Of a stretch of DNA of 56,757 nucleotides, positions 1 to 7,827 are shown in pieces. A model generated the notes under the pieces. The model was given only the letters and a program-made list of their open reading frames with translations, did no database searches and was not told the origin of the DNA. This DNA is from Veillonella magna DSM 19857 (GTDB taxonomy: Bacteria; Bacillota; Negativicutes; Veillonellales; Veillonellaceae): the NCBI RefSeq assembly GCF_000428745.1, contig NZ_AUAN01000011.1:1-56757 (forward strand), given 5' to 3'. A program made the translations under genes and the position numbers. Position 1 is the stretch's first letter; each line of letters opens with the position of its first letter.

Positions 1-40
1 GGATTTCCTGTCTAACTTCTCAGCTGTTCATTATTCTACG

Positions 41-113
41 CTCAGTGCTAGTATGTACTCTCAGTGCTAGTGAGTACTCTCAGTGCTAGTGAGTACTCTC
101 AGTGTTAGTTTTT
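41..113. repeat. 19-bp tandem repeat, about 3.8 copies
   Basis: Units start at 41, 60, 79 and 98 (last one partial). The unit is CTCAGTGCTAGTGAGTACT, and the first copy differs by two bases. Each junction makes a dyad (AGTACTC ... GAGTACT), so adjacent units can fold as hairpins. There are no unique spacers, so this is not a CRISPR array. Function unknown; it lies in a 700-bp gene-free stretch. Confidence 0.85.
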
Positions 114-164
114 AGAAGCGATGTCCATATATCTCAGAGGTCAGGTCTAGCGAATGAATATATA

Positions 165-239
165 AAAGAAGGAGACTATCAGCAGCGAAAGCTCGGTCTA
201 TCGAAGAGCGTTTCTTATGCTGATAGTCTCCTTTCTTTT
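165..239 (+). repeat. Long hairpin 1 with GGTCTATCGAA apical loop
   Basis: The outer stem pairs 171-184 with 218-231 (14 perfect pairs) and extends through A/T-rich flanks. The inner stem GCTC (191-194)/GAGC (206-209) carries an 11-nt loop GGTCTATCGAA (195-205). A T-rich run follows, so it could terminate transcription. The loop recurs in the hairpins at 253-327 and 34262-34330 although the stems differ. A weaker relative, GGTCTAGCGAA at 144-154, sits between TCA and TGA. Confidence 0.85.
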
Positions 240-252
240 TCTCGCTGGAAGA

Positions 253-327
253 AAAAGTATCCTACGATAGCTATGCAGAATGCCCTTCGTAAGACCGGGC
301 TTCAAAGAGCTATCGTAGGATACTTTT
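253..327 (-). repeat. Long hairpin 2, same loop in opposite orientation
   Basis: A perfect 20-bp outer stem pairs 253-272 with 308-327. The inner stem GCCC (282-285)/GGGC (297-300) closes the loop TTCGTAAGACC (286-296), which reads GGTCTTACGAA on the minus strand. Together with hairpin 1 it forms a head-to-head pair, an arrangement like that of paired REP elements. Confidence 0.85.
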
Positions 328-330
328 ATA

Positions 331-702
331 TTTATATATTTATTTTCCAGATGTGACCGATCAATCTATATGTGGGACTTTTTAGCTTTTGTGTCATTGA
401 TTACACGTTGGATAGTAGTAATTACATATTTGATAGTATGAATTAAATGTTCGAAAGTAGAAATTGCTTTTATTTGTACATATCCATCGATTGGAGCAGT
501 ACGCATAGAGTTTTTATAATTTTTATTTCTTGATGAAAGAAGCGTTCAACGCAGATATATGCTGGATTTATTAGTTTTAATGCAAAATTAAAATAATAGT
601 ATGATAAAAAAGTATGGAAATTATGTTTAAAAAAGGGGTCGTTTTTGCCTGTTATAAGTGAAGGGGTAATTTTCCCCGGTAGATTTTAGGGAGGTACAAC
701 TC
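331..702. other. AT-rich gene-free region with iteron-like repeats
   Basis: No supported gene. Three degenerate 21-bp direct repeats lie at 408-428, 429-449 and 450-470, sharing a TTnGATAGTA core followed by AATT. The rest is AT-rich. A GGGG/CCCC mini-hairpin and an AGGGAGGT ribosome site precede the gene at 703. Iteron-like repeats next to a DNA-binding protein gene would suit a decayed replication module, but this is inference. Confidence 0.5.
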
Positions 703-1740
703 ATGAATTACATCGAAGAAATGAACGCATTTAATGTTTGGATCACATTGCATCCGGAGGTGTCGACATCGGCGCAAGTGCTCTGGTATGTGTTGATGCA
801 TTATAACAATACATGTTCTTGGAAAAAACAATTTTCCGTTCCCATGTCGATGCTGATGACAAGTACGCGATTGAGCGAATCCTCAGTGAAACGAGCAAGG
901 CTTGCGTTACAGAAAGCGGGGCGCATTCGATACAGTGTACGTCCGGGTAAGAAAGCGACAGTCTATGAAATGATTTCCATGGAAGAGGAAGGAATTGTTA
1001 CCACCTTTTTATCAGGCAACAGTGCTGCGATTGCTACGGACATAAGTGATGGCGAAGAAATTGTTAGCGAAGAAATTGATATTGCGGGCGTAGTTAATTT
1101 GGCTGAAGAAGATGCTAAAGGTACTGTTAGTGAAAAAGTTATTAGTGAAGAAGTTGATGTTGCGGACGCAGGTAATGCTGATCAATGTATTTTGCAAGAC
1201 AAAGATCAATGTGATTTGCAAAACAAAGATCAAAATATTTCGCAAAATGAGGGGCAGAGTATTCCGAAAACCGGAGATAAAAAAGATGGCTTAGGCGAAC
1301 TTTTACCCGAACGTCTACCCGAACGCCTACCCGAACGCCCAGCCGAACGCCCAGCCGAACGCCTACCCGAACGCATACTTAAACTAAACGAAACTAGACT
1401 AAACATCTCTAAAGAAAGTACAAAGAAAGGTAGCGAAGCTATCCTTGTAGAGCCCCAAGAAAAATGTAGCGATGAAACACAAACGCTACACACTGAAGTA
1501 GTTGAGCAACAAAAATATTGTAGCAATGAAACGCAAGCGATGAACAACAAATCATGGCAGGACATGATAGTTGCAGCCACCGATACGTTAAATATTAAGA
1601 GAACAATTCTCAATGATGTGGTATACTTAATGCAGATGTGCAACAGTAGGCAGAAAGGAGGACTCCGCTATGAAACAAGCTTGGGTACGGTGGTTATTGC
1701 CCCTAGGCATTCTTGTTCTTTGGCAAATAGCGGTGGATAG
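703..1740 (+). CDS. Helix-turn-helix DNA-binding protein, replication-initiator-like, repeat-rich
   Basis: 345 residues. The N-terminal 90 or so resemble the winged-helix N-terminus of phage replisome organisers and DnaD-like proteins (SMLMTSTRLSESSVKRARLALQKAGRI gives the recognition-helix region). The middle is acidic and low-complexity with 8-residue repeats (DQCILQDK / DQCDLQNK). Residues about 201-224 are six copies of a 4-residue LPER/PAER unit, encoded by a 12-bp tandem repeat at 1303-1374. Start is supported by AGGGAGGT. The last 24 codons overlap the next gene's start by 71 bp, which is unusual and suggests the C-terminus has shifted frame or decayed. Exact role not established. Confidence 0.6.
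   Translation: MNYIEEMNAFNVWITLHPEVSTSAQVLWYVLMHYNNTCSWKKQFSVPMSMLMTSTRLSESSVKRARLALQKAGRIRYSVRPGKKATVYEMISMEEEGIVTTFLSGNSAAIATDISDGEEIVSEEIDIAGVVNLAEEDAKGTVSEKVISEEVDVADAGNADQCILQDKDQCDLQNKDQNISQNEGQSIPKTGDKKDGLGELLPERLPERLPERPAERPAERLPERILKLNETRLNISKESTKKGSEAILVEPQEKCSDETQTLHTEVVEQQKYCSNETQAMNNKSWQDMIVAATDTLNIKRTILNDVVYLMQMCNSRQKGGLRYETSLGTVVIAPRHSCSLANSGG
1303..1374 (+). repeat. 12-bp coding tandem repeat, six copies
   Basis: Six consecutive 12-bp units (CTACCCGAACGC and CCAGCCGAACGC variants) encode LPER/PAER in the linker of the helix-turn-helix protein. The tract stays in frame and could vary in copy number by slippage without breaking the frame. Confidence 0.9.
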
Positions 1741-2437
1741 TGGTCGATGGTCATCCTATGTGTTGCCTTCACCGATGGATGTTATTGACAGTGGATGGCA
1801 GCTGCTTCGCGATGGTACGTTGCTAATACATATCGGTGTTAGTTTGGGACGAGTAGCCGTCGGTTTTTTACTTGCTGCCGCTACAGCCGTTCCCTTGGCG
1901 ATTGTTATCGGCTTATGGGAACCGGCCTATCGTGTATTGGGTGGGACTATCGAATTTTTTCGGCATGTACCGCCGTTGGCATTGCTACCGCTCCTTATTT
2001 TATGGCTGGGTATCGGGGAAGCCTCTAAAACCGCCGTTGTATTTTTGGCTACGTTCTATCCCATTTTTTTGAATGCGTTAACCGGTGTACGTTGTACGGA
2101 TGCCAAGCTTCTTGAGATGGGACGACAATACGGTTTGTCCTCATGGCAGTGTGTTCGGCGCATTCGGTTACCCTATGCAGTGCCATACATGTACACGGGA
2201 TTGCGTATAGGCCTTGGTTATAGTTGGCGTTCACTAATCGGTGCAGAGATGATTGCAGCTGCATCGGGTGTTGGTTATTTAGTACTGGATGCGCAGGCAA
2301 TGGCAAAGTCGGCCAGTGTAATTGTCGGTGTAGTGGTCATCGGTGTGTGCGGTAGTGTCATGGACTATGGGTGTCGACAGTTGGGAAGACGATTGTTGTA
2401 TCGTTACCTGGGAGGTGACAAGGATGGAGTGGCATGA
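1670..2437 (+). CDS. ABC transporter permease, SsuC/TauC family
   Basis: 255 residues, normal length for the family, with about six hydrophobic segments and the BPD_transp_1 cytoplasmic loop (EMGRQYGLSSWQCVRRIRLPYAVP, the EAA-like motif near residue 150). An AAAGGAGG site precedes the ATG. It is the membrane subunit of a three-gene importer: the ATPase gene overlaps its end by 14 bp and the binding lipoprotein follows. The family imports aliphatic sulfonates, taurine, nitrate or thiamine precursors; the substrate cannot be told from this sequence. Confidence 0.88.
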   Translation: MKQAWVRWLLPLGILVLWQIAVDSGRWSSYVLPSPMDVIDSGWQLLRDGTLLIHIGVSLGRVAVGFLLAAATAVPLAIVIGLWEPAYRVLGGTIEFFRHVPPLALLPLLILWLGIGEASKTAVVFLATFYPIFLNALTGVRCTDAKLLEMGRQYGLSSWQCVRRIRLPYAVPYMYTGLRIGLGYSWRSLIGAEMIAAASGVGYLVLDAQAMAKSASVIVGVVVIGVCGSVMDYGCRQLGRRLLYRYLGGDKDGVA

Positions 2438-3161
2438 ACAAAGGCCGGTGATTAGCATACAAGGATTGGGTAAAACCTATGCCGGATGCTTGCAGCCGGC
2501 ATTGGCACCGTTGACGGCGGCTATGCCTTTGGGGACGATTACGACAGTTGTTGGCAAGAGCGGATGTGGTAAGACGACATTGCTCCGATTATTGGCTCGG
2601 CTAGAGGTACCTTCGATGGGAGATATCGAGTGGCCCGAAGGTTGGGAAGAGACAACGATGGCGATGGTTTTTCAGGAACCGCGTTTATTGCCATGGCTGA
2701 CGGTACGTGAGAACATATCGTTCGCACAGTATGGCGATCATCCGGTTCGAGCGAATACGATAGAACGACTATTGCAGGAGCTGGGGTTATCATCGGCAGC
2801 GGAGCGGTTACCGGCAGAGCTATCCGGTGGCATGGCACAGCGAGTGGCCATCGGTAGAGCATTGTGTGCAGATACGCCGATGCTTCTCATGGATGAGCCT
2901 TTCAGCGCATTGGACTATTTTACCAGGCGCGAGTTACAGGAGGAGTTGCATCGTTGGCAAACACAGATGGAGAAGACGGTATTGTTTGTTACGCATGATG
3001 TGGATGAGGCCCTATTGTTAGGGGACAGCATCATCTGCTTGCGACCCGATGGTAAGCACAAGCAAATACAAAATCCATTGTCTTGGGGTAAACGGCGTGA
3101 TACATCGTGTACGGAACCGTTAAAGAGAGATATATTGCAGCATATAGGAGGCTTGTTATGA
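2424..3161 (+). CDS. ABC transporter ATP-binding protein, SsuB/TauB family
   Basis: 245 residues from the ATG at 2424, which has GGAGGTGA upstream; an earlier in-frame Met lies inside the permease gene and lacks a site. Walker A is GKSGCGKTT, Q-loop FQEPRLLPW, signature LSGGMAQR, Walker B MLLMDEPFSALD, and the switch histidine is in VTHDVDEA. FQEPRLLPW is typical of the nitrate/sulfonate/taurine group. It energises import with the permease and the lipoprotein, and overlaps both neighbours, so translation is coupled. Confidence 0.9.
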   Translation: MEWHEQRPVISIQGLGKTYAGCLQPALAPLTAAMPLGTITTVVGKSGCGKTTLLRLLARLEVPSMGDIEWPEGWEETTMAMVFQEPRLLPWLTVRENISFAQYGDHPVRANTIERLLQELGLSSAAERLPAELSGGMAQRVAIGRALCADTPMLLMDEPFSALDYFTRRELQEELHRWQTQMEKTVLFVTHDVDEALLLGDSIICLRPDGKHKQIQNPLSWGKRRDTSCTEPLKRDILQHIGGLL

Positions 3162-4132
3162 AACAGGGAATACGAAAACTGATGGCGTTAGTATGTGTAA
3201 CCGGAGCTCTTATTATTTCCGGTTGCGGTAGTGATACGGCGGGAACACAGACGGCTAAGCCGGCAGAGGTGCACCTTACCTATGTGAAAGCGCCGTTGAA
3301 TATTCCATCCATTGTGGAAAAGCAGGAAGGTTTGTTTGAAAAGGCCTTTGCCGAGGATGCGGTGAAGGTGGGCTACTCAACGATTACGGAAGGACCGAAA
3401 CAGACAGAAGCGATGGCAGCCGGCGATATTGACATTGCTAATGCGTTGGGCGGTACTTCGGCTATATTGGCGAAGGCAAATGGTGTGGATTTGCGCATTG
3501 TTAGCATGTATAGCCGTGCGCCGAAGGCATTTGTCATTGTTGCGAAGGATCCGTCTATTACATCGGTGGCCGATTTGAAAGGGAAAACCGTAATGGGACC
3601 GAAGGGGACTAACTTGCATCAGTTGCTGTTGATGGCATTAGCCGAACAGGGAATGCAGGCTAGCGATGTCAACTTTGTGTCCGGCGGTATTCCGCAAGCC
3701 GCGGCTGCTATGGAAAACGGCAGTGCCGATGCAGCTTTGTTGGCAGGACCGATGGCGCTGAAAGCATTGCAAAGCGGTGCCCATGTGGTGCGCGATGCCC
3801 AAGGACTGCTTAATGCGACAATTGTTATTGCCGTGCGCGGTGATTTTCTCGACAAGCATCCGGAGTTAGTAAAACGATTTTTGGCGACTCATTATGGCGT
3901 AGTGGATGCATACAAAAAGGATCCGACACAGGCTTATGCGCTAGCGGCGAAAGAAACGGGGCTTACCGAAAAAGAGGTAGCTACCATGGCACCATGGTAT
4001 GATTTTAATCCTCAGGTAACGGAAGAAGATATTAAAGATTTGGAAAAAGCGCAAGACTTTTTAGTACAAGCCGGCCTATTGGATGCCAATAAAAAAGTAG
4101 ATGTAAAATCTATGTTTGTGGCTGTACAGTAG
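3158..4132 (+). CDS. ABC transporter substrate-binding lipoprotein, SsuA/NMT1 family
   Basis: 324 residues from the ATG at 3158, which overlaps the ATPase stop as ATGA; GGAGG lies just upstream. The signal peptide ends in a lipobox (IISGC), so the mature protein should be lipid-anchored outside the cytoplasmic membrane. The rest is a periplasmic-binding fold of the SsuA/NrtA type (about residues 35-310) with the IANALGGTSAILAKANG segment typical of the group. Ligand unknown. No cysteine or methionine genes are adjacent to suggest sulfonates specifically. Confidence 0.88.
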   Translation: MKQGIRKLMALVCVTGALIISGCGSDTAGTQTAKPAEVHLTYVKAPLNIPSIVEKQEGLFEKAFAEDAVKVGYSTITEGPKQTEAMAAGDIDIANALGGTSAILAKANGVDLRIVSMYSRAPKAFVIVAKDPSITSVADLKGKTVMGPKGTNLHQLLLMALAEQGMQASDVNFVSGGIPQAAAAMENGSADAALLAGPMALKALQSGAHVVRDAQGLLNATIVIAVRGDFLDKHPELVKRFLATHYGVVDAYKKDPTQAYALAAKETGLTEKEVATMAPWYDFNPQVTEEDIKDLEKAQDFLVQAGLLDANKKVDVKSMFVAVQ

Positions 4133-4249
4133 CTGTTTTCAAATGCAACTTGCATCGTCTTGCGTGGGCAGTGTACAATAATTCTATATAGCAATGAGTA
4201 GAGTGAGAAACGATAGAACAATTGACAGAACGATAAAGGCGGGAGATAT

Positions 4250-4693
4250 ATGGAGTATAACAGTATTGCAATCGGTCGGGCGGCGCTTCGCCTAGCCATT
4301 ACCGAATCGCGTGAGGCAGAGCAAGAATTGCGAAAACAATTGCATGAGCAGGGCATTCGATCGGTAGCCGTTGATTTTGGCGGACAATTTGTACCGTCCA
4401 TCCCTAAAATTATTGAGCACGCCGTAGTGGCGGCTCAGAGGCAGCGCGTTGTTGCAGACAATCACATTGGGGAAGGCGCTGTAATCGGTGCTACACAAGA
4501 AGCTTTGGAACAATTAAAGCGAAAAGCCATCGGTCTTAATGTGGGCGGTAAGATTGGGGTAGCTCGCTATCGTGAGCATCTAAGCGTAGCCATCTACGCC
4601 GGCGTAGGTATTTTGCATCTTAATGAAATTGCCGTTGCCATAGCCCATCGGTCGTTACCGGCGCATGAGGAAGAAAGCAAACACGAAGGTTAA
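4250..4693 (+). CDS. hutP: HutP-family RNA-binding regulator homologue
   Basis: 147 residues, the usual HutP length. The pattern matches HutP end to end: the N-terminal helix with ITESREAEQELRKQLHEQGI, the ATQEAL helix (81-86), and a C-terminal strand where VAIAH (129-133) replaces GINHI. HutP binds histidine and Mg2+ and antiterminates hut mRNA. By comparison with the Bacillus protein as I recall it, metal ligands His73 and His77 correspond to Gly76 and Gly80 here, while His138 is kept (His133). A GGCGGGAG site precedes the start. It lies 30 kb from the hut genes, so either it acts in trans or it has a changed role. Confidence 0.75.
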   Translation: MEYNSIAIGRAALRLAITESREAEQELRKQLHEQGIRSVAVDFGGQFVPSIPKIIEHAVVAAQRQRVVADNHIGEGAVIGATQEALEQLKRKAIGLNVGGKIGVARYREHLSVAIYAGVGILHLNEIAVAIAHRSLPAHEEESKHEG

Positions 4694-4713
4694 ACAACGT
4701 AGAGGTATTGCCA

Positions 4714-4830
4714 CTGTCGGTCCGGTAGATTGGATGGTATCGTAGAACCGACAGATAGATTGGACTTTACTGCGAAAGAGAGTAGGAACACCCGTCGACA
4801 ATTAGGCAGATTATATGTCGACGGGTGTTC
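4714..4830 (+). terminator. Two successive hairpins between hutP-like and znuA-like genes
   Basis: Hairpin one pairs CTGTCGGT (4714-4721) with ACCGACAG (4747-4754). Hairpin two is a perfect 15-bp stem (4786-4800 with 4816-4830) with a 15-nt loop. Neither has a clear T-run, so they may be weak terminators or mRNA-stabilising structures. A TATAAT at 4862-4867 follows and may serve the next gene. Confidence 0.5.
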
Positions 4831-4908
4831 ATGTGTTCAAACACGTTTTGGGGAAATCGTGTATAATACATATCGTGTTGTATGTCTGTAAAAAGTAGGA
4901 GGGAACAT

Positions 4909-5907
4909 ATGAAGACGTGTAATACTTCGTGGTGGCGACGCGTAGCGATAGGTGTAATGAGTGTGGCCATGGGAATAGTCATTGGTGGCTGCGGGAGTTC
5001 AGCGCCGACGAATGAAGGAAAGCTCCCCGTAGTGGCATCGGTGTATCCCGTATATGATGTGGCAAAGCAAGTGGGTGGCGATAAAATAGCGCTTACCTTG
5101 TTAGTACCGCCGGGCAGTGAGCCTCATGATTGGGAGCCGTCGTCCAGTGATTTGATGGCCATCGGTAAGGCCAAGCTATTCTTGTATAACGGAGCAGGTT
5201 TAGAGCCTACGGAAAAGATAGTGACAAAGGATGTATTGCGCGATGCCAAAGCGATTGAGTTTTCAAAGGCGACCCGCGTATTGCCGATGCCGGATGAATC
5301 TTTCGAAGAAGAGAGGGCGAAGGAGAGCGCGTCCCCGGCAGTCGAAAAGAGCACGGATGGGCATGAGCATGAGCATGATCACGGTGGCAACGATCCGCAT
5401 GTATGGCTGGACCCAACAAATGTCATGTTAGAAACCGATGCGGTGGTAAAGGCTTTCAGCGAGGCTGATCCGGCAAATGCGGAGTACTATAAAAAGAATG
5501 GCGAAGCCTATAAAGAAAAACTGGCTAAGCTGGATGCGCAGTATCAGGACTGGGCACAAGGGGTACAGCAAAAAAATCTTGTTGTTACGCATGAGGCCTT
5601 TGGTTACCTTGCGCATCGCTACGGACTGCACCAGCTGGGAATCATGGGTATCTCACCGGATGCGGAGCCAACTCCCGAAAAAATGGCACGCATCGTAGCT
5701 TTTGTTAAGGCTAATGGAGTGAAGGCAATTTTCAGTGAAGAATTGGTAAATCCCAAATTGGCAGAAGCGATTGCCAAGGAGGCCGGCGTTACGGTGTACA
5801 TGCTCAATCCGGTAGAAGGCTTGACGAAGGAACAGATGGACAAGGGTGCAACGTACCTGTCGGTAATGGAAGAAAATTTGGCTACCTTGAAGAAGGCTAT
5901 GCCGTAA
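4909..5907 (+). CDS. znuA: Metal ABC transporter substrate-binding lipoprotein, ZnuA/AdcA-like
   Basis: 332 residues from the ATG at 4909 with TAGGAGGG upstream; the earlier in-frame start lacks a site. Lipobox VIGGC. Cluster A-1 features are visible: VYPVYDVAKQVGG, PPGSEPHDWEPSS (metal His), a histidine-rich loop GHEHEHDHGGNDPHVW near residue 145, VTHEAFGYLAHRYGL and the FSEELVNPKLAEAIAKEAG segment. The His-rich loop points to zinc. No permease or ATPase partner lies next to it, so it must work with components encoded elsewhere. Confidence 0.88.
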   Translation: MKTCNTSWWRRVAIGVMSVAMGIVIGGCGSSAPTNEGKLPVVASVYPVYDVAKQVGGDKIALTLLVPPGSEPHDWEPSSSDLMAIGKAKLFLYNGAGLEPTEKIVTKDVLRDAKAIEFSKATRVLPMPDESFEEERAKESASPAVEKSTDGHEHEHDHGGNDPHVWLDPTNVMLETDAVVKAFSEADPANAEYYKKNGEAYKEKLAKLDAQYQDWAQGVQQKNLVVTHEAFGYLAHRYGLHQLGIMGISPDAEPTPEKMARIVAFVKANGVKAIFSEELVNPKLAEAIAKEAGVTVYMLNPVEGLTKEQMDKGATYLSVMEENLATLKKAMP

Positions 5908-5993
5908 GGTGTCGGGGACAGGTCTACAACTTTCTTCGGCATTCGTGTCTTGAAAATTGTAGAGCAGCGTGCATGGTTTGCCACGAAAGACGC

Positions 5994-6023
5994 TTGCCTA
6001 AGTTTACTTTGGTATGCTAAAAT
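5994..6023 (+). promoter_or_regulatory. Promoter for SCIFF peptide gene
   Basis: TTGCCT (5994-5999), 18-bp spacer, TAAAAT (6018-6023) with an upstream TG (extended -10). It sits 39 bp before the peptide gene start. Confidence 0.6.
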
Positions 6024-6061
6024 GTAGAAAAAGGTAGTAGTGTATGAAGGAGGACTTTATC

Positions 6062-6202
6062 ATGAAACATATCCGCACTATCAATACAGAATCTTTACAG
6101 AAAACGGCTAAAACCGGTGGTTGTGGCGAATGCCAGACTTCCTGCCAGTCCGCTTGCAAAACAAGCTGCACTGTAGGCAACCAGGTTTGCAAACAGAAAT
6201 AA
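6062..6202 (+). CDS. scfA: SCIFF peptide (six-cysteine thioether peptide precursor)
   Basis: 46 residues starting MKHIRTINTESL, with cysteines at 21, 24, 28, 32, 36 and 43: the 'six cysteines in forty-five' family, a ribosomal precursor of a thioether (ranthipeptide) product. AAGGAGG precedes the start. The maturase follows after a hairpin. The family is widespread in Clostridia; its role is not settled. It is short and easily missed in annotation. Confidence 0.95.
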   Translation: MKHIRTINTESLQKTAKTGGCGECQTSCQSACKTSCTVGNQVCKQK

Positions 6203-6212
6203 GATAACGGCG

Positions 6213-6256
6213 AAAGGCTATAACATGATGCGATGCATTGTGTTATAGCCTTTTTT
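6213..6256 (+). terminator. Terminator or attenuator between SCIFF and maturase
   Basis: A 13-bp stem (6213-6225 with 6241-6253) followed by T residues. Placed inside the two-gene unit it should let the small peptide mRNA exceed that of the enzyme. Confidence 0.85.
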
Positions 6257-6373
6257 CATTAGAATGAACGAATATTTTCATGATAAACTTATATCAGATA
6301 TGTGTCCCGGAGGACTAAATGTGATAGAATAAGTATAGATGTTTATAAGTTTGATGGAGGTCTATTGTTACAT

Positions 6374-7771
6374 ATGCTAGAACTACAACCGATGATTCAT
6401 AAATTCAAGATGAAGGATAAGTATTTCTGTCTTGATGTTAATAGCGGTATTATTCACGTCATCGACGAATTGACGGACCGTGTACTCGATATTTACGATG
6501 GGTCCAATCGCGAAGCTGTGCACGAAGCGTTGGATGCTACGGAAAACGCGTCGGAGCTTGATGAGTTGATGGATGAAATTGATGAACTCATCAAAGAAGA
6601 AATGCTGTATGCGCCGATGTCCGAAGAGTTTAAACTGGTAGTGGAAGAAAAGCCTATTGTCAAGGCATTGTGTCTTAACATTGCTCACGACTGCAACTTG
6701 GCTTGTAAATATTGCTTTGCCAGTCAAGGCGATTACGGCGGAGTAAAACGTGAATTGATGAGTTTTGATGTAGCAAAGCGGGCCGTTGATTTTTTGATCG
6801 CCATGAGTGGTACGCGGCAACATTGCGAAATCGATTTCTTCGGTGGTGAACCGCTGTTGAATTGGGATGTAGTTAAACAGACGGTTGAATATGTGGAATC
6901 CATTCAGGCGGCGCACAATAAAATTTTTAAATTGACGTTGACTACGAACGGTGTATTGTTGACGCAGGATAAAATTGATTATGTAAACGAACACAACATT
7001 AGTTTGGTACTGTCTATCGACGGTCGTGAAGAAGTTCATAACCGCATGCGCCCCAGTGCCGGCGGTACAGATACATACAAGACGGTGGCCAAGAATTTGG
7101 TAAATGCCGTAAAACAGCGTGACGGTCGCGAATATTATGTACGCGGTACGTATACGCATAACAATTTGGACTTCACCAAGGATGTTATTGCCATGTCCGA
7201 CTTGGGCTTTGAACACTTATCCATGGAACCGGTAGTGGGCAAAGAAGGGGAATATGTGCTTCGCGATGAAGATTTACCGATTTTGGAAAAGGAATATGAA
7301 AAATTAGCCGATTTGTATTTGCAGCGTCAAAAAGACGGCTGGGGCGAAAAGTTTAATTTCTTCCATTTCCGCATGGATTTGTATCGCGGACCATGCATGG
7401 CAAAGCGCTTGCGCGGTTGCGGTGCCGGTCATGAATATATGGCGATTGTGCCGAACGGTGATATTTATCCGTGTCATCAGTTTGTCGGCCGTGACGGCTA
7501 TGTATTGGGGAACGTGTTTGAAGGCTTGAAGAATTTTGATATTCCTCGAGAATTTAGAAATACCCATGTATTTACGAAACCGACCTGTGCAAAATGTTGG
7601 GCGAAGTTCTTCTGCTCCGGTGGGTGTCATGCGAATAATGAAACCTTTGGCGGCAGCATTAAGGAGCCCTATGAATTAGGCTGTAAATTGCAGAAAAAAC
7701 GCATTGAGTGTGCCATTATGATTCAGGCCGAGCTTGATGAAATGAATCAGGATACGGCGGTTCAGGCGTAA
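6374..7771 (+). CDS. scfB: SCIFF radical SAM maturase
   Basis: 465 residues from the ATG at 6374, chosen because TGGAGGT lies 14 bp upstream and because MIHKFKMKDKYFCLDVNSG is the family's N-terminus. Residues 1-95 form the peptide-recognition domain. The radical SAM motif is C107-xxx-C111-xx-C114 (CNLACKYC). FFGGEPLLNW and a C-terminal SPASM domain with CGAGHEYMAIVPNGDIYPCHQFVG and CAKCWAKFFCSGGCH follow, binding two auxiliary Fe-S clusters. It should form Cys thioethers on the peptide encoded just upstream. Confidence 0.95.
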   Translation: MLELQPMIHKFKMKDKYFCLDVNSGIIHVIDELTDRVLDIYDGSNREAVHEALDATENASELDELMDEIDELIKEEMLYAPMSEEFKLVVEEKPIVKALCLNIAHDCNLACKYCFASQGDYGGVKRELMSFDVAKRAVDFLIAMSGTRQHCEIDFFGGEPLLNWDVVKQTVEYVESIQAAHNKIFKLTLTTNGVLLTQDKIDYVNEHNISLVLSIDGREEVHNRMRPSAGGTDTYKTVAKNLVNAVKQRDGREYYVRGTYTHNNLDFTKDVIAMSDLGFEHLSMEPVVGKEGEYVLRDEDLPILEKEYEKLADLYLQRQKDGWGEKFNFFHFRMDLYRGPCMAKRLRGCGAGHEYMAIVPNGDIYPCHQFVGRDGYVLGNVFEGLKNFDIPREFRNTHVFTKPTCAKCWAKFFCSGGCHANNETFGGSIKEPYELGCKLQKKRIECAIMIQAELDEMNQDTAVQA

Positions 7772-7827
7772 ATACGTTACTAAGTGAGTCGACAGAAGTA
7801 AGGTTTTGCTGATAATAAGGAGAATAT

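Noticed and set aside
41-113. CRISPR array
   Set aside because: Units are 19 bp, directly adjacent and without spacers; no cas genes in the window.
102-356. 84-residue open frame across the hairpin pair
   Set aside because: Its sequence is produced by the inverted repeats; no ribosome site and no protein-like composition.
4714-4830. Zinc-responsive riboswitch or Zur operator before the ZnuA-like gene
   Set aside because: Two simple hairpins only; no match to a known riboswitch core or to the usual Zur box.
6383-7216. 277-residue minus-strand open frame opposite the SCIFF maturase
   Set aside because: It is the antisense shadow of a well-supported radical SAM gene, with no start signal or recognisable domain.
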